9,071 bases of DNA from Nitrosomonadaceae bacterium (lineage in GTDB: Bacteria > Pseudomonadota > Gammaproteobacteria > Burkholderiales > Usitatibacteraceae), in the NCBI GenBank assembly GCA_021300055.1, contig JAJTHU010000224.1, positions 1-9,071 of the forward strand. The letters are read 5' to 3'. A program made the position numbers and the translations under genes. The notes beneath the pieces were generated by a model. It was not told the origin of the DNA and ran no database searches. It saw nothing but the letters and a program-made list of their open reading frames with translations. Of this stretch, positions 1-6,563 are shown piece after piece. Numbering within the stretch: position 1 is the first letter of the stretch; each line of letters begins with the position of its first letter.

Positions 1-87
1 AGGCACCGGCAAGCGACCAGCCTTCCACATACGCCAGGCGGTCTTGTAGGTAAGGCCTTGCTGCTTAGCCCACACGCTCAATTTCAT
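1..87 (-). CDS. tnpA: IS607-family TnpA-like serine recombinase, N-terminal fragment (runs off left edge)
   Basis: Twenty-nine codons read leftward from an ATG at 87-85 to the window edge without a stop. The peptide starts MKLSVWAKQQGLTYKTAW and continues into an Arg-Met-Trp-Lys-Ala-Gly-Arg-Leu-Pro-Val-Pro stretch. This matches the MerR-like winged-helix N-terminus typical of IS607 TnpA, whose usual form is MKLS-WAK-GxxYKTAWRWFKAGxLPVP. In the family this domain binds DNA ahead of a small serine-recombinase catalytic domain, and a TnpB nuclease gene usually follows; both would lie outside the window. A GAGGT lies 12 nt before the ATG, farther than an ideal ribosome site. Intactness of the element cannot be judged here. 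A stand-alone MerR-type or excisionase-like protein with the same N-terminus is possible but less likely. Confidence 0.77.
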   Translation of the reverse strand, partial: MKLSVWAKQQGLTYKTAWRMWKAGRLPVP

Positions 88-150
88 AAAAAACACTGTA
101 CCTCAATTGGGCATATTTCGTTATGTATCTTGTTACAGCTCGCAACCCCT
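1..150 (-). mobile_element. Probable upstream end of an IS607-family insertion sequence (outer boundary approximate)
   Basis: The recombinase start at 85-87 is preceded by visibly AT-rich DNA (about 88-136) that contrasts with the GC-rich chromosomal genes beside it. IS607 elements have no conventional terminal inverted repeats and, in described cases, join at a GG dinucleotide. The outer end therefore cannot be fixed by eye. It should lie between the recombinase start and the nlpD stop at 203, and the run of C (GG on the minus strand) near 146-149 is one candidate. The call rests on recognising the recombinase N-terminus plus the composition change; the boundary is inference. Confidence 0.5.
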
Positions 151-155
151 TATCC

Positions 156-179
156 GGGTATTCGCATAGGCGAATCCCC
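156..179. repeat. Inverted repeat (9 of 10 bp stem) downstream of nlpD
   Basis: GGGTATTCGC at 156-165 pairs with GCGAATCCCC at 170-179 around a 4-nt ATAG loop. One position (T159 against C176) is mismatched. It begins 24 nt past the nlpD stop on the minus strand. Neither side is followed by a T-run, so it is not a classical intrinsic terminator. It could be an RNA-stabilising 3' hairpin of the nlpD transcript, a remnant of the nlpD-rpoS spacer, or a recombinase-binding structure at the insertion sequence edge. Confidence 0.55.
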
Positions 180-202
180 TAGCGCCGGGCGCAGCACCGA
201 CT

Positions 203-1228
203 CTACTGCACAGCAGGCAAAAACTTCTGCGGATCGACGGGGCGACCTTGGCGTCGAATTTCGAAGTGAAGCTTGTACTGGTCGGCGTCTGAATTTCCAA
301 CCTCGGCGATCTTCTGACCGCGCTTTACCTCCTGGCCTTCATTCACAACGATCTTGTCGTTATGAGCATACGCAGACAGCCACGCGGCGTTATGTCGGAC
401 AATGACGAGGCGGCCATAGCCACGGATACCGGAACCGGAATAAACGACTTTGCCTGGTGCCGCCGCCAGCACGGGTGCGCCTTTGGCCCCGGCAATGTCG
501 ATGCCCTTGTTCGCCTCGGTAAAGGTCGCAATCACTTTGCCCTTTAGCGGCCACGACCAGTCGACATCCTCGCCCGCGGTTGCGCTCGGCGGGGTGCCTG
601 TCGTTGTTGGTGTCGAAGGAACTGCCGCCACCGTCGGTGCAGTCGTTGGTGGAGTCTGCGTCGAAGGTGAAGCACGATCCGCCTGCGCATTGAGGCGCGC
701 GAGCGTTTCGTCGCTGTAAGGTACCTTGCCGCCGCGAGGTTCGACTTTGTTGGTCGCTGAGTTCTGCGCCGGGCGTTCACCCGCAGCAGAGGGCATCGGG
801 GTCGGCACGAGTGGTGCCGCCACGGGTTGCCCTGGTTTTGGCTCCTTAACACTTGGTTCTTTGTTCGGCTCGGGGCTTCCGGGTGGCGTGACGCGGAGTA
901 CTTCGCCCATCTTGATGACGTTGGGGTTTTCGATGTTGTTCCACATCGCCAACTCACGATAATCCAAGCCGTACTGCAAGGCGATGGCGATCAAGGTTTC
1001 GCCGCGTTGAATGGTGTGCGTGCTGGCACTGTCCGATGAAGCAGGCTTTTGCTCTGCTGCGCTTGAACTAGGTGTCGCTGGCGCTTTTGCAGGCACTGGA
1101 GCCGTCGCACTGGTTGCGGGAGGACGACGTTCGGCGACCGGCGCGGGAACTCTGGACGCGCACCCGGCGAGCGCAAGGAGCACGGCAACGAGTGTGGCTG
1201 ACGCAAACGAAAACTTGGACAAATTCAT
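203..1228 (-). CDS. nlpD: NlpD-type lipoprotein: LysM plus degenerate LytM (M23) domain, cell-separation amidase activator
   Basis: This 341-residue lipoprotein starts with a signal peptide and lipobox LAGC (Cys23). Ala follows the Cys, which fits outer-membrane sorting. A Pro/Ala/Ser/Thr-rich linker leads to a LysM peptidoglycan-binding domain at about 70-115, a second low-complexity linker to about 220, and a LytM/M23 domain at about 225-337. The first zinc-binding His of active M23 enzymes is Asn (NKGID, Asn240), and the first His of the HxH motif is Lys (KLHFE, Lys319). D244, H289 (YAHND) and H321 remain. Escherichia coli NlpD is degenerate in the same way and activates the amidase AmiC rather than cutting peptidoglycan; I infer that role here. 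The ATG directly follows the pcm stop with no spacer, and AGGA lies 9 nt upstream inside pcm, so translation is probably coupled. rpoS, the usual next gene, is replaced in this window by insertion-sequence DNA. Confidence 0.93.
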   Translation of the reverse strand: MNLSKFSFASATLVAVLLALAGCASRVPAPVAERRPPATSATAPVPAKAPATPSSSAAEQKPASSDSASTHTIQRGETLIAIALQYGLDYRELAMWNNIENPNVIKMGEVLRVTPPGSPEPNKEPSVKEPKPGQPVAAPLVPTPMPSAAGERPAQNSATNKVEPRGGKVPYSDETLARLNAQADRASPSTQTPPTTAPTVAAVPSTPTTTGTPPSATAGEDVDWSWPLKGKVIATFTEANKGIDIAGAKGAPVLAAAPGKVVYSGSGIRGYGRLVIVRHNAAWLSAYAHNDKIVVNEGQEVKRGQKIAEVGNSDADQYKLHFEIRRQGRPVDPQKFLPAVQ

Positions 1229-1897
1229 CTAGACAGTTCCTGGCACCAATGGGACAAAGCGCACATCGTGGACCACGTTCTGCACCAAGCCGGTTTCAGT
1301 TCGATCAATAACGTAAAGCTGTTGCTGCTCCACGCCGACCGGGAGCACCATGCGTCCGCCAAAAGCAAGCTGTGCGGTTAGCTCAGCCGGAATCTGTCCT
1401 GCGGCAGCGGTCATGATGATCCCCTCGTACGGCCCGCCTTCGGCATAGCCAAAGTGACCATCGGCGTGTTTGAAAATAACATTGTAGTAGCGCAAATCGC
1501 GCAGCGTTCGGCGTGCCTTATCCATCAACGGCGCAATGCGCTCGACCGTGTACACGTCCTTCGCGAGCTTGCCCAAAATCGCTGTTTGGTAGCCGCAACC
1601 CGTGCCGATTTCGAGCACTTTGGCAGGAGGCCCGCCCGGCCGCGCAAGCAATAGCTCGGACATGATCGCAACGATCTCTGGCGTCGAAATGGTTTGTCCA
1701 AAACCGATCGGCAGTGCCTTGTCGACCTCGTAAGCGCGGTCCTGTAGTGCCTCGTCCACGAACACATGGCGCGGCACCTCAGACATCACCTTGAGCACAG
1801 CTTCATTGCGGATCCCACGCGCGCGCAGTGACTCGACCATACGCGCACGCGTACGATCTGAGGTCATGCCGGTGCCGGAGAACTTTGCCAGTGTCAT
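1229..1897 (-). CDS. pcm: Protein-L-isoaspartate O-methyltransferase
   Basis: This cytosolic enzyme uses S-adenosylmethionine to methylate isoaspartyl residues that form as proteins age, starting their repair. At 222 residues it is slightly longer than E. coli Pcm (208). Visible family signatures are PRHVFVDEA (42-50), the substrate-side segment ALPIGFGQTIS (61-71), SAM-binding motif I LEIGTGCGY (95-103), the acidic VYTVER strand (115-120) and the C-terminal VRFVPLV (212-218). It lies 24 nt downstream of surE and abuts nlpD, the standard surE-pcm-nlpD order. The chosen ATG has only a weak GCGAGA ribosome-site match. A second in-frame ATG at codon 11 has none better, so the first start is kept and the exact N-terminus is less certain than the identity. 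Confidence 0.95.
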   Translation of the reverse strand: MTLAKFSGTGMTSDRTRARMVESLRARGIRNEAVLKVMSEVPRHVFVDEALQDRAYEVDKALPIGFGQTISTPEIVAIMSELLLARPGGPPAKVLEIGTGCGYQTAILGKLAKDVYTVERIAPLMDKARRTLRDLRYYNVIFKHADGHFGYAEGGPYEGIIMTAAAGQIPAELTAQLAFGGRMVLPVGVEQQQLYVIDRTETGLVQNVVHDVRFVPLVPGTV

Positions 1898-1921
1898 TCT
1901 CGCTGTCGCAGAGAGCGCCGT

Positions 1922-2665
1922 TCAGCGCGCGATCCAATCGGCGACGCTGCCCATCTGCTGATAGTTAGTCAGATCCATCTGCAGCGGTGTGATCGACACG
2001 CGGTCGTGCTCAGTCGCATGGAAGTCTGTGCCCGGCCCTGCATCAGCAGCGGCGCCGGCGGCACCAATCCACCACACTTCATCTCCCCGAGGATTGGTGG
2101 CGCGGACCGCTGGTTCCGCTTTATGTCGCTTGCCGAGTCTGGTCACTTCAAAACCCTGCAATGCCTCGCGCGGAACATCGGGCACATTCACGTTGAGTAG
2201 TGACGGAGAGGTGATCGGCGACGCTTGCTGGCGCTTGACCAACTCCGCGGCGACCCACGCAGCCGTTGCAAAATTCTTCTGGTCACAGCTTACCAGCGAC
2301 ACCGCGATCGAGGGAATACCGAGCAGAAAGCCTTCTGTTGCTGCCGCGACGGTGCCAGAGTAGATCGTGTCGTCTCCCATGTTCGAGCCATGGTTGATCC
2401 CCGAAACAATCATGTCCGGGCGAAAGTCCAGCATGCCGGTAACCGCCATGTGTACGCAGTCGGTGGGCGTACCGTTAAGGAAATAAAAGCCATTCGGCGC
2501 TCGACGAAACGAAAGTGGCCTGTCGAGCGTGAGCGAGTTGGATGCACCTGACTTGTCGCGCTCAGGCGCGACAACGGTAATGTCGGCGAGGGCCTTAAGA
2601 GCATCATAGAGCGCGGCCAGCCCCGGAGCGAAGTAGCCGTCATCGTTAGAGAGCAAAATGCGCAT
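1922..2665 (-). CDS. surE: 5'/3'-nucleotidase (nucleoside monophosphate phosphatase) SurE
   Basis: SurE is a metal-dependent cytosolic phosphatase that hydrolyses nucleoside 5'- and 3'-monophosphates and some short polyphosphates. From the chosen start it has 247 residues, close to E. coli SurE (253). It opens MRILLSNDDG with the Asp8-Asp9 metal pair. Ser39 in APERDKSGASNS and Asn91 in SGINHGSN supply the remaining expected ligands, and the DDTIYSGTVAAATEG segment (98-112) is typical. The frame stays open upstream to ATGs at 2710 and 2707, but homologues begin at MRILLSNDDG and a GGGA site lies 6 nt before this ATG, which decides the start. A GATAAT hexamer at 2688-2693 (read leftward) could be part of an internal promoter, but no matching -35 is visible. 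The gene precedes pcm and follows lolA. Confidence 0.94.
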   Translation of the reverse strand: MRILLSNDDGYFAPGLAALYDALKALADITVVAPERDKSGASNSLTLDRPLSFRRAPNGFYFLNGTPTDCVHMAVTGMLDFRPDMIVSGINHGSNMGDDTIYSGTVAAATEGFLLGIPSIAVSLVSCDQKNFATAAWVAAELVKRQQASPITSPSLLNVNVPDVPREALQGFEVTRLGKRHKAEPAVRATNPRGDEVWWIGAAGAAADAGPGTDFHATEHDRVSITPLQMDLTNYQQMGSVADWIAR

Positions 2666-2756
2666 GCGATTCCCGTCTTGTTGAGGCGAAATTATCGCAT
2701 GCGACATCAACGAGGCTCTCGCGCTACCGTGGCGCGTGTGATGCGGGAGGTGCGGG

Positions 2757-3434
2757 TTAAGGTTCGCCCACCACGTCGGCGCCTTTAGGCGTCACGAACG
2801 TGAAATCGCTCGGGCTGACGCGGGCGTTGCGGTCCAAGCGTGTAAAGGCGATGCGCGTGCGGTTGCCAAACGCATCAGCAAGCTCCATCACTCGCAAGTC
2901 AGTTGCGGCGAATCCCATCCGCACGCGCTCAATGCCCGCGTCCTTTTGCTTTGGCTCGGCGTTGACCCAAACGAGTCCTTCTGCATCACCGCCAGCGACC
3001 AACGTAAACGCCGCTTCGACTTCTGCGCGCCCTGCGAGCAATGCGGCGGGTGTTGAGGCAAATGCCGCTTCCAACTTACGGATGCTGACTTGATTCAAAT
3101 CTTGGTCGAAAAACCAGACGCGCTTGCCATCGCCAACGATGGTTTGCGCAGGTTTGTCGTACACCCAGCGAAATTTGCCAGGCCGTTGAAACACCAAGGT
3201 GCCCTTCACTGGCGGCGCTGCCTTGCCGCGCGGATCAGTGACCGTCTGCGTGAACTCGCCACGAGCGGACTGAGTGCCTTGGATGAACTGACGCAATGCA
3301 TCGATGGCGCTGACATTCGCCGTTGGGGTCGGCGTTTGCGCGTGTGCACCAAGCGCCATCGTGGCAAACGCGACGACGAGCAACGCATCGCAGATCGCAC
3401 GGAATGAAAAAGACAAGCGAGGAGTGATCTTCAT
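2757..3434 (-). CDS. lolA: Outer-membrane lipoprotein carrier protein LolA
   Basis: LolA is a periplasmic chaperone that takes lipoproteins from the LolCDE transporter in the inner membrane and delivers them to LolB at the outer membrane. The 225-residue product begins with a basic n-region, a hydrophobic core (about 15-30) and a likely cleavage after AHA (residue 32). The mature part shows the LolA pattern: ALRQF at the start, ARGEFTQ, then GTLVFQRPGKFRWVYDKP with the conserved RPGKFRW strand, followed by DGKRVWFFDQDLNQVSIRK. It lies 77 nt downstream of ftsK, the usual partner in proteobacteria. No good ribosome site precedes the ATG, but the signal peptide supports this start. NlpD, encoded three genes on, is itself a predicted client of the Lol pathway. 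Confidence 0.93.
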   Translation of the reverse strand: MKITPRLSFSFRAICDALLVVAFATMALGAHAQTPTPTANVSAIDALRQFIQGTQSARGEFTQTVTDPRGKAAPPVKGTLVFQRPGKFRWVYDKPAQTIVGDGKRVWFFDQDLNQVSIRKLEAAFASTPAALLAGRAEVEAAFTLVAGGDAEGLVWVNAEPKQKDAGIERVRMGFAATDLRVMELADAFGNRTRIAFTRLDRNARVSPSDFTFVTPKGADVVGEP

Positions 3435-3511
3435 ATTTGTTGGAGCCGGAATGCGCGCGACGGTTCCCCTCTGCGGCGATGGCCTGCGGGGATTTGGAAT
3501 TTGCGGGCAGC

Positions 3512-5824
3512 TTACGGCGTGTCAGCCCGGTTCGGAACAAGAATCTCGCGATTGCCGCTGCCACCCATGGCCGAGACCAGGCCAGCCTTCTCCATGTCCT
3601 CAAGCAGTCGCGCAGCGCGGTTGTAGCCAATCCGCAAATGGCGCTGAACAAGCGAGATCGAGGCGCGTTTGTTCTGCAGCACGACTTGTACAGCTTGGTC
3701 GTAGAGCGGGTCCTTCTCACCACCCGCCTCAGCGCCACCAAGGGCTTCGGCGAGCGCCTCTTCGGGCGCATCGAGAATGCCTTCGATGTACTGCGGCTCT
3801 CCCTGCGACTTCAGGTGCGTGACAACGCGGTGTACTTCCGCGTCACCGACAAACGCTCCGTGCACGCGCTGCGGCATGCCCGTGCCCGGCGGCAGATAGA
3901 GCATGTCGCCTTGGCCAAGCAACGCTTCAGCGCCCTGCTGGTCAAGGATCGTGCGCGAATCGATCTTGGACGACACCTGGAACGCGACCCGCGTCGGCAC
4001 GTTCGCCTTGATCAGGCCGGTGATGACGTCTACGCTTGGACGCTGCGTTGCCAGCACCAAGTGGATACCCGATGCGCGCGCCTTCTGCGCGAGCCGAGCA
4101 ATCAACTCTTCAACCTTCTTGCCCACCACCATCATCAGGTCGGCCAACTCGTCGATCACTACCACGATCAGCGGCAGGGCTTCAAGCGGCTCAGGCGCGT
4201 CAGGCGTGAGCGAGAACGGGTGCGGAATCGGCGTGCCCTTCTCATTGGCTTCGCGAACCTTGGTGTTAAAGCCCGCCAAGTTGCGCACGCCCAGCGCGCT
4301 CATGAGCTTGTAACGGCGATCCATTTCAGCCACACACCAGTTGAGTGCGTGTCCAGCGTGTTTCATGTCGGTGACAACCGGTGCCAGCAGATGCGGAATG
4401 CCCTCATAGACGGACATCTCAAGCATCTTCGGGTCGATGAGGATAAGGCGCACCTCGTTCGCAGTGGCCTTATAGACCAGCGAGAGAATCATCGCGTTGA
4501 TGGCCACGGACTTGCCAGAGCCTGTGGTACCGGCAACGAGCACGTGTGGCATCTTGGCGAGGTCTGCAACGACCGGTCGCCCAGCGATATCTTTGCCCAT
4601 CGCAATGGCAAGTTTGCTCGCCATGTCCCCGTAAACGGTCGAGCCCAAAATCTCCGAGAGGCGGACGATTTCGCGCTTCGGGTTGGGGATCTCTAGCCCC
4701 ATGTGCGAGGTGCCTGGAATCGTCTCGACGATGCGGATTGACACCACCGAGAGAGCGCGCGCCAAATCGCGCGCCAGATTCACAACGTTCGAGCCCTTCA
4801 CACCCACGGCGGGTTCGATTTCGTAACGCGTAATCACCGGGCCTGGGTATGCGGCAACCACCTTTACGCTCACATTGAAGTCCATGAGCTTGCGCTCAAT
4901 CAGGCGCGAAGTGAACTCAAGCGTCTCTGCTGTGGGCCGCTCGATACTGGCATCGGGCGGATCGAGCAGCGAAATCGTCGGCAGTGGTGAGTCAGGCAAA
5001 TCGGAAAACAGCGGCGCCTGCTTTTCTTTCTTCACGCGCTCCGATTGGGGCACTTCGATGACCGTCGGCTCGATGCGAATCGGCGGATGGTCTTCGATGA
5101 CGCGACGCATCTCCTCAACTTTCTCTTCGCGCTCGACCAGCGCCTGCTCGCCCGCCTCACGATCGCGCTTGGCTTCCGCGCGCCCCTTGATCGCCTCGAA
5201 CGCCATCTCGACCAGCCCACCAACGCGCTCAGACAAACGAATCCAAGATAGCCCTGTAAACACCGAAAGAGATGCGGCACACACAGCCAGCAAGAGCACG
5301 GTGCCCCCAACGAATCCCAGCGCCTTCTCGATGCCACCTGCGAGCAAGATGCCGATCACGCCCCCCGGCCCGTTGGGCAACGCTGCCTTCATCGAGTGCA
5401 GACGCAACGCCTCAAGCGAAGAAGATGCCACCAGCAAGACCAAAAAGCCAATCAGCGCGATGACGATATTGCGCCGCTCAAAAATCCCTGACGCCTCGAC
5501 GCGGCTGAAGAGGCGCACAACCCCGTAGACGGCCAGCACAACCCACCACCACGCCGATAAGCCGAACACGCCGAGGAAAAAATTGGAGAGCCATGCGCCC
5601 GCAACGCCGCCCTTGTTGGCGACAGGCGCACCGGTACCTGAAAAGAAGAAGCCTGCGTCTTTTGCAGAATGCGTCGCGAAAATCAGCGCAAAGTACGCGG
5701 CCAGCGCCAACAGTACGATCCATCCGGCTTCACGCAGTAAACGTGCTACCCGCGTGGACTCAGGGGACGGCCCTTTAGGCGCAGGCGCGGTGGGGTCAAA
5801 GACATCGTTATCGGTGGCGATCAT
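3512..5824 (-). CDS. ftsK: DNA translocase FtsK
   Basis: FtsK is a septum-anchored hexameric motor that moves the chromosome termini and activates XerCD recombination at dif during division. The 770 residues contain an N-terminal membrane part with about four hydrophobic segments (roughly 33-50, 80-106, 119-136, 153-192), then a charged, probably helical linker (about 205-250). The motor follows, with Walker A GTTGSGKS at 432-439, LILIDPKMLEMSVYEG (460-475) and Walker B LIVVVIDE (552-559). A winged-helix gamma domain occupies about 704-766 and should read polar KOPS-type sequences. The linker is short compared with E. coli FtsK (1329 residues), as in many betaproteobacteria. The frame is closed by a TAA just upstream of the ATG, so this is the first ATG start. 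Only a weak GAG precedes it, and a perfect TATAAT lies 8 nt upstream. Confidence 0.96.
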   Translation of the reverse strand: MIATDNDVFDPTAPAPKGPSPESTRVARLLREAGWIVLLALAAYFALIFATHSAKDAGFFFSGTGAPVANKGGVAGAWLSNFFLGVFGLSAWWWVVLAVYGVVRLFSRVEASGIFERRNIVIALIGFLVLLVASSSLEALRLHSMKAALPNGPGGVIGILLAGGIEKALGFVGGTVLLLAVCAASLSVFTGLSWIRLSERVGGLVEMAFEAIKGRAEAKRDREAGEQALVEREEKVEEMRRVIEDHPPIRIEPTVIEVPQSERVKKEKQAPLFSDLPDSPLPTISLLDPPDASIERPTAETLEFTSRLIERKLMDFNVSVKVVAAYPGPVITRYEIEPAVGVKGSNVVNLARDLARALSVVSIRIVETIPGTSHMGLEIPNPKREIVRLSEILGSTVYGDMASKLAIAMGKDIAGRPVVADLAKMPHVLVAGTTGSGKSVAINAMILSLVYKATANEVRLILIDPKMLEMSVYEGIPHLLAPVVTDMKHAGHALNWCVAEMDRRYKLMSALGVRNLAGFNTKVREANEKGTPIPHPFSLTPDAPEPLEALPLIVVVIDELADLMMVVGKKVEELIARLAQKARASGIHLVLATQRPSVDVITGLIKANVPTRVAFQVSSKIDSRTILDQQGAEALLGQGDMLYLPPGTGMPQRVHGAFVGDAEVHRVVTHLKSQGEPQYIEGILDAPEEALAEALGGAEAGGEKDPLYDQAVQVVLQNKRASISLVQRHLRIGYNRAARLLEDMEKAGLVSAMGGSGNREILVPNRADTP

Positions 5825-5832
5825 CGGCTCGA

Positions 5833-5838
5833 ATTATA
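5833..5838 (-). promoter_or_regulatory. Candidate -10 box (TATAAT) directly upstream of ftsK
   Basis: On the minus strand a perfect TATAAT ends 8 nt before the ftsK ATG. Transcription starting 6-8 nt past the hexamer would begin within a base or two of the ATG, giving a leaderless or nearly leaderless mRNA. No TTGACA-like -35 is found at 15-19 nt spacing, and the TG of an extended -10 is one base out of register (TGGC before the hexamer). Site quality therefore rests on the -10 alone. Confidence 0.4.
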
Positions 5839-5897
5839 GCCACGCACACCCGTTACGCCGCGTTCGCGCACACTCGGCGGTGGTGGTCTGGCTGCGC

Positions 5898-6563
5898 TTA
5901 GAAGCTGGGGGGCAACTTGTTATCGTGAATCGTAATTTGCTTTGACTCGATCGAGATGTAGCCCCGCTCCGATAGGTCTTTCAGGATACGATTGACCATC
6001 TCGCGCGATGCGCCAACCATATTGGCGATCTCCTGCTGGGACAGTTTTTCCCCAACAACCAGCTTGCCGTCAGTTTCGATCGCAAGTTCAAGCAATGTGT
6101 TGGCGACCCGTCCGTAAACATCCATGAGTGCGAGCGTGGATATCTTTTTGTCGGCATCGCGTAGGCGCTTGGCGAGCGAAGTCATCACGGTCGTGGCGAT
6201 CTTGGGCGCGCGCTTCAGGCACTCTTGGAACGCACTTTGCGACAAGACCTTAAGTGTTGTTGCTTCAAGCGCGGTCACCGAAGCCGAGCGTGGCTGCTTG
6301 TCGATCAACGCCATTTCGCCAAAAAACTCGCCTGGGCCAAGTATTTTCAGGATGATCTCGCGACCATCTTCGTCGCCGATGAAGACTTTGACGCGTCCAG
6401 ACATGATGGCGAACAAAGAGTCGCCGAGGTCACCCTCAGTCAAAATTACCGCGCCGCGCGAGATCTGGCGCTCGACCGCGAGGTCGGCAATCACCGCAAG
6501 GTCTTCGTCGCCGAGTTCCTTGAAGAGCGGCACATTGCGTAGCATGTTGAATTGATCAGCCAA
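5898..6563 (-). CDS. Crp/Fnr-family transcriptional regulator
   Basis: This 221-residue cytosolic DNA-binding regulator has an N-terminal cyclic-nucleotide-type beta-barrel (about 12-118). It includes a phosphate-binding-cassette-like FFGEMALIDKQPRSASV (80-96) with Glu83, Arg92 and Ser93. A dimerisation helix spans about 119-145, and a C-terminal winged helix about 150-215. The recognition helix GASREMVNRIL keeps Arg187, Glu188 and Arg192, equivalent to the E. coli CRP residues that read TGTGA half-sites. The CRP adenine contacts Thr127-Ser128 are Ala137-Asp138 here, so cAMP is not assured as ligand. No Fnr-type Cys cluster is present at the N-terminus. The assigned start is TTG, with GGTGA 4 nt upstream and an in-frame stop farther up; an ATG at codon 7 (6545) is the alternative. 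It lies 73 nt upstream of ftsK on the same strand. Confidence 0.88.
   Translation of the reverse strand: MADQFNMLRNVPLFKELGDEDLAVIADLAVERQISRGAVILTEGDLGDSLFAIMSGRVKVFIGDEDGREIILKILGPGEFFGEMALIDKQPRSASVTALEATTLKVLSQSAFQECLKRAPKIATTVMTSLAKRLRDADKKISTLALMDVYGRVANTLLELAIETDGKLVVGEKLSQQEIANMVGASREMVNRILKDLSERGYISIESKQITIHDNKLPPSF

Noticed and set aside
58..405. Plus-strand 115-codon frame at the left end
   Set aside because: It runs antisense to the IS607 TnpA fragment start and to the nlpD 3' end, with low-complexity Arg/Ser-rich translation.
2666..2710. Upstream extension of surE by 15 codons (ATGs at 2710 and 2707)
   Set aside because: SurE proteins start at MRILLSNDDG, and the GGGA ribosome site is positioned for the internal ATG at 2665.
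2720..2736. CGCGC/GCGCG hairpin between lolA and surE as a terminator
   Set aside because: Only a 5-bp stem with a 7-nt loop and no T-run on either strand; too weak to call in GC-rich DNA.
2737..2742. TGTGAT as a CRP-type half-site before surE
   Set aside because: No matching inverted half-site follows at 6-nt spacing, and single TGTGA words occur by chance.
3437..4696. Plus-strand 419-codon open frame
   Set aside because: It lies wholly antisense to the conserved part of ftsK and the lolA-ftsK gap. The Arg/His-rich translation resembles no family, and long antisense frames are expected opposite GC-rich genes.
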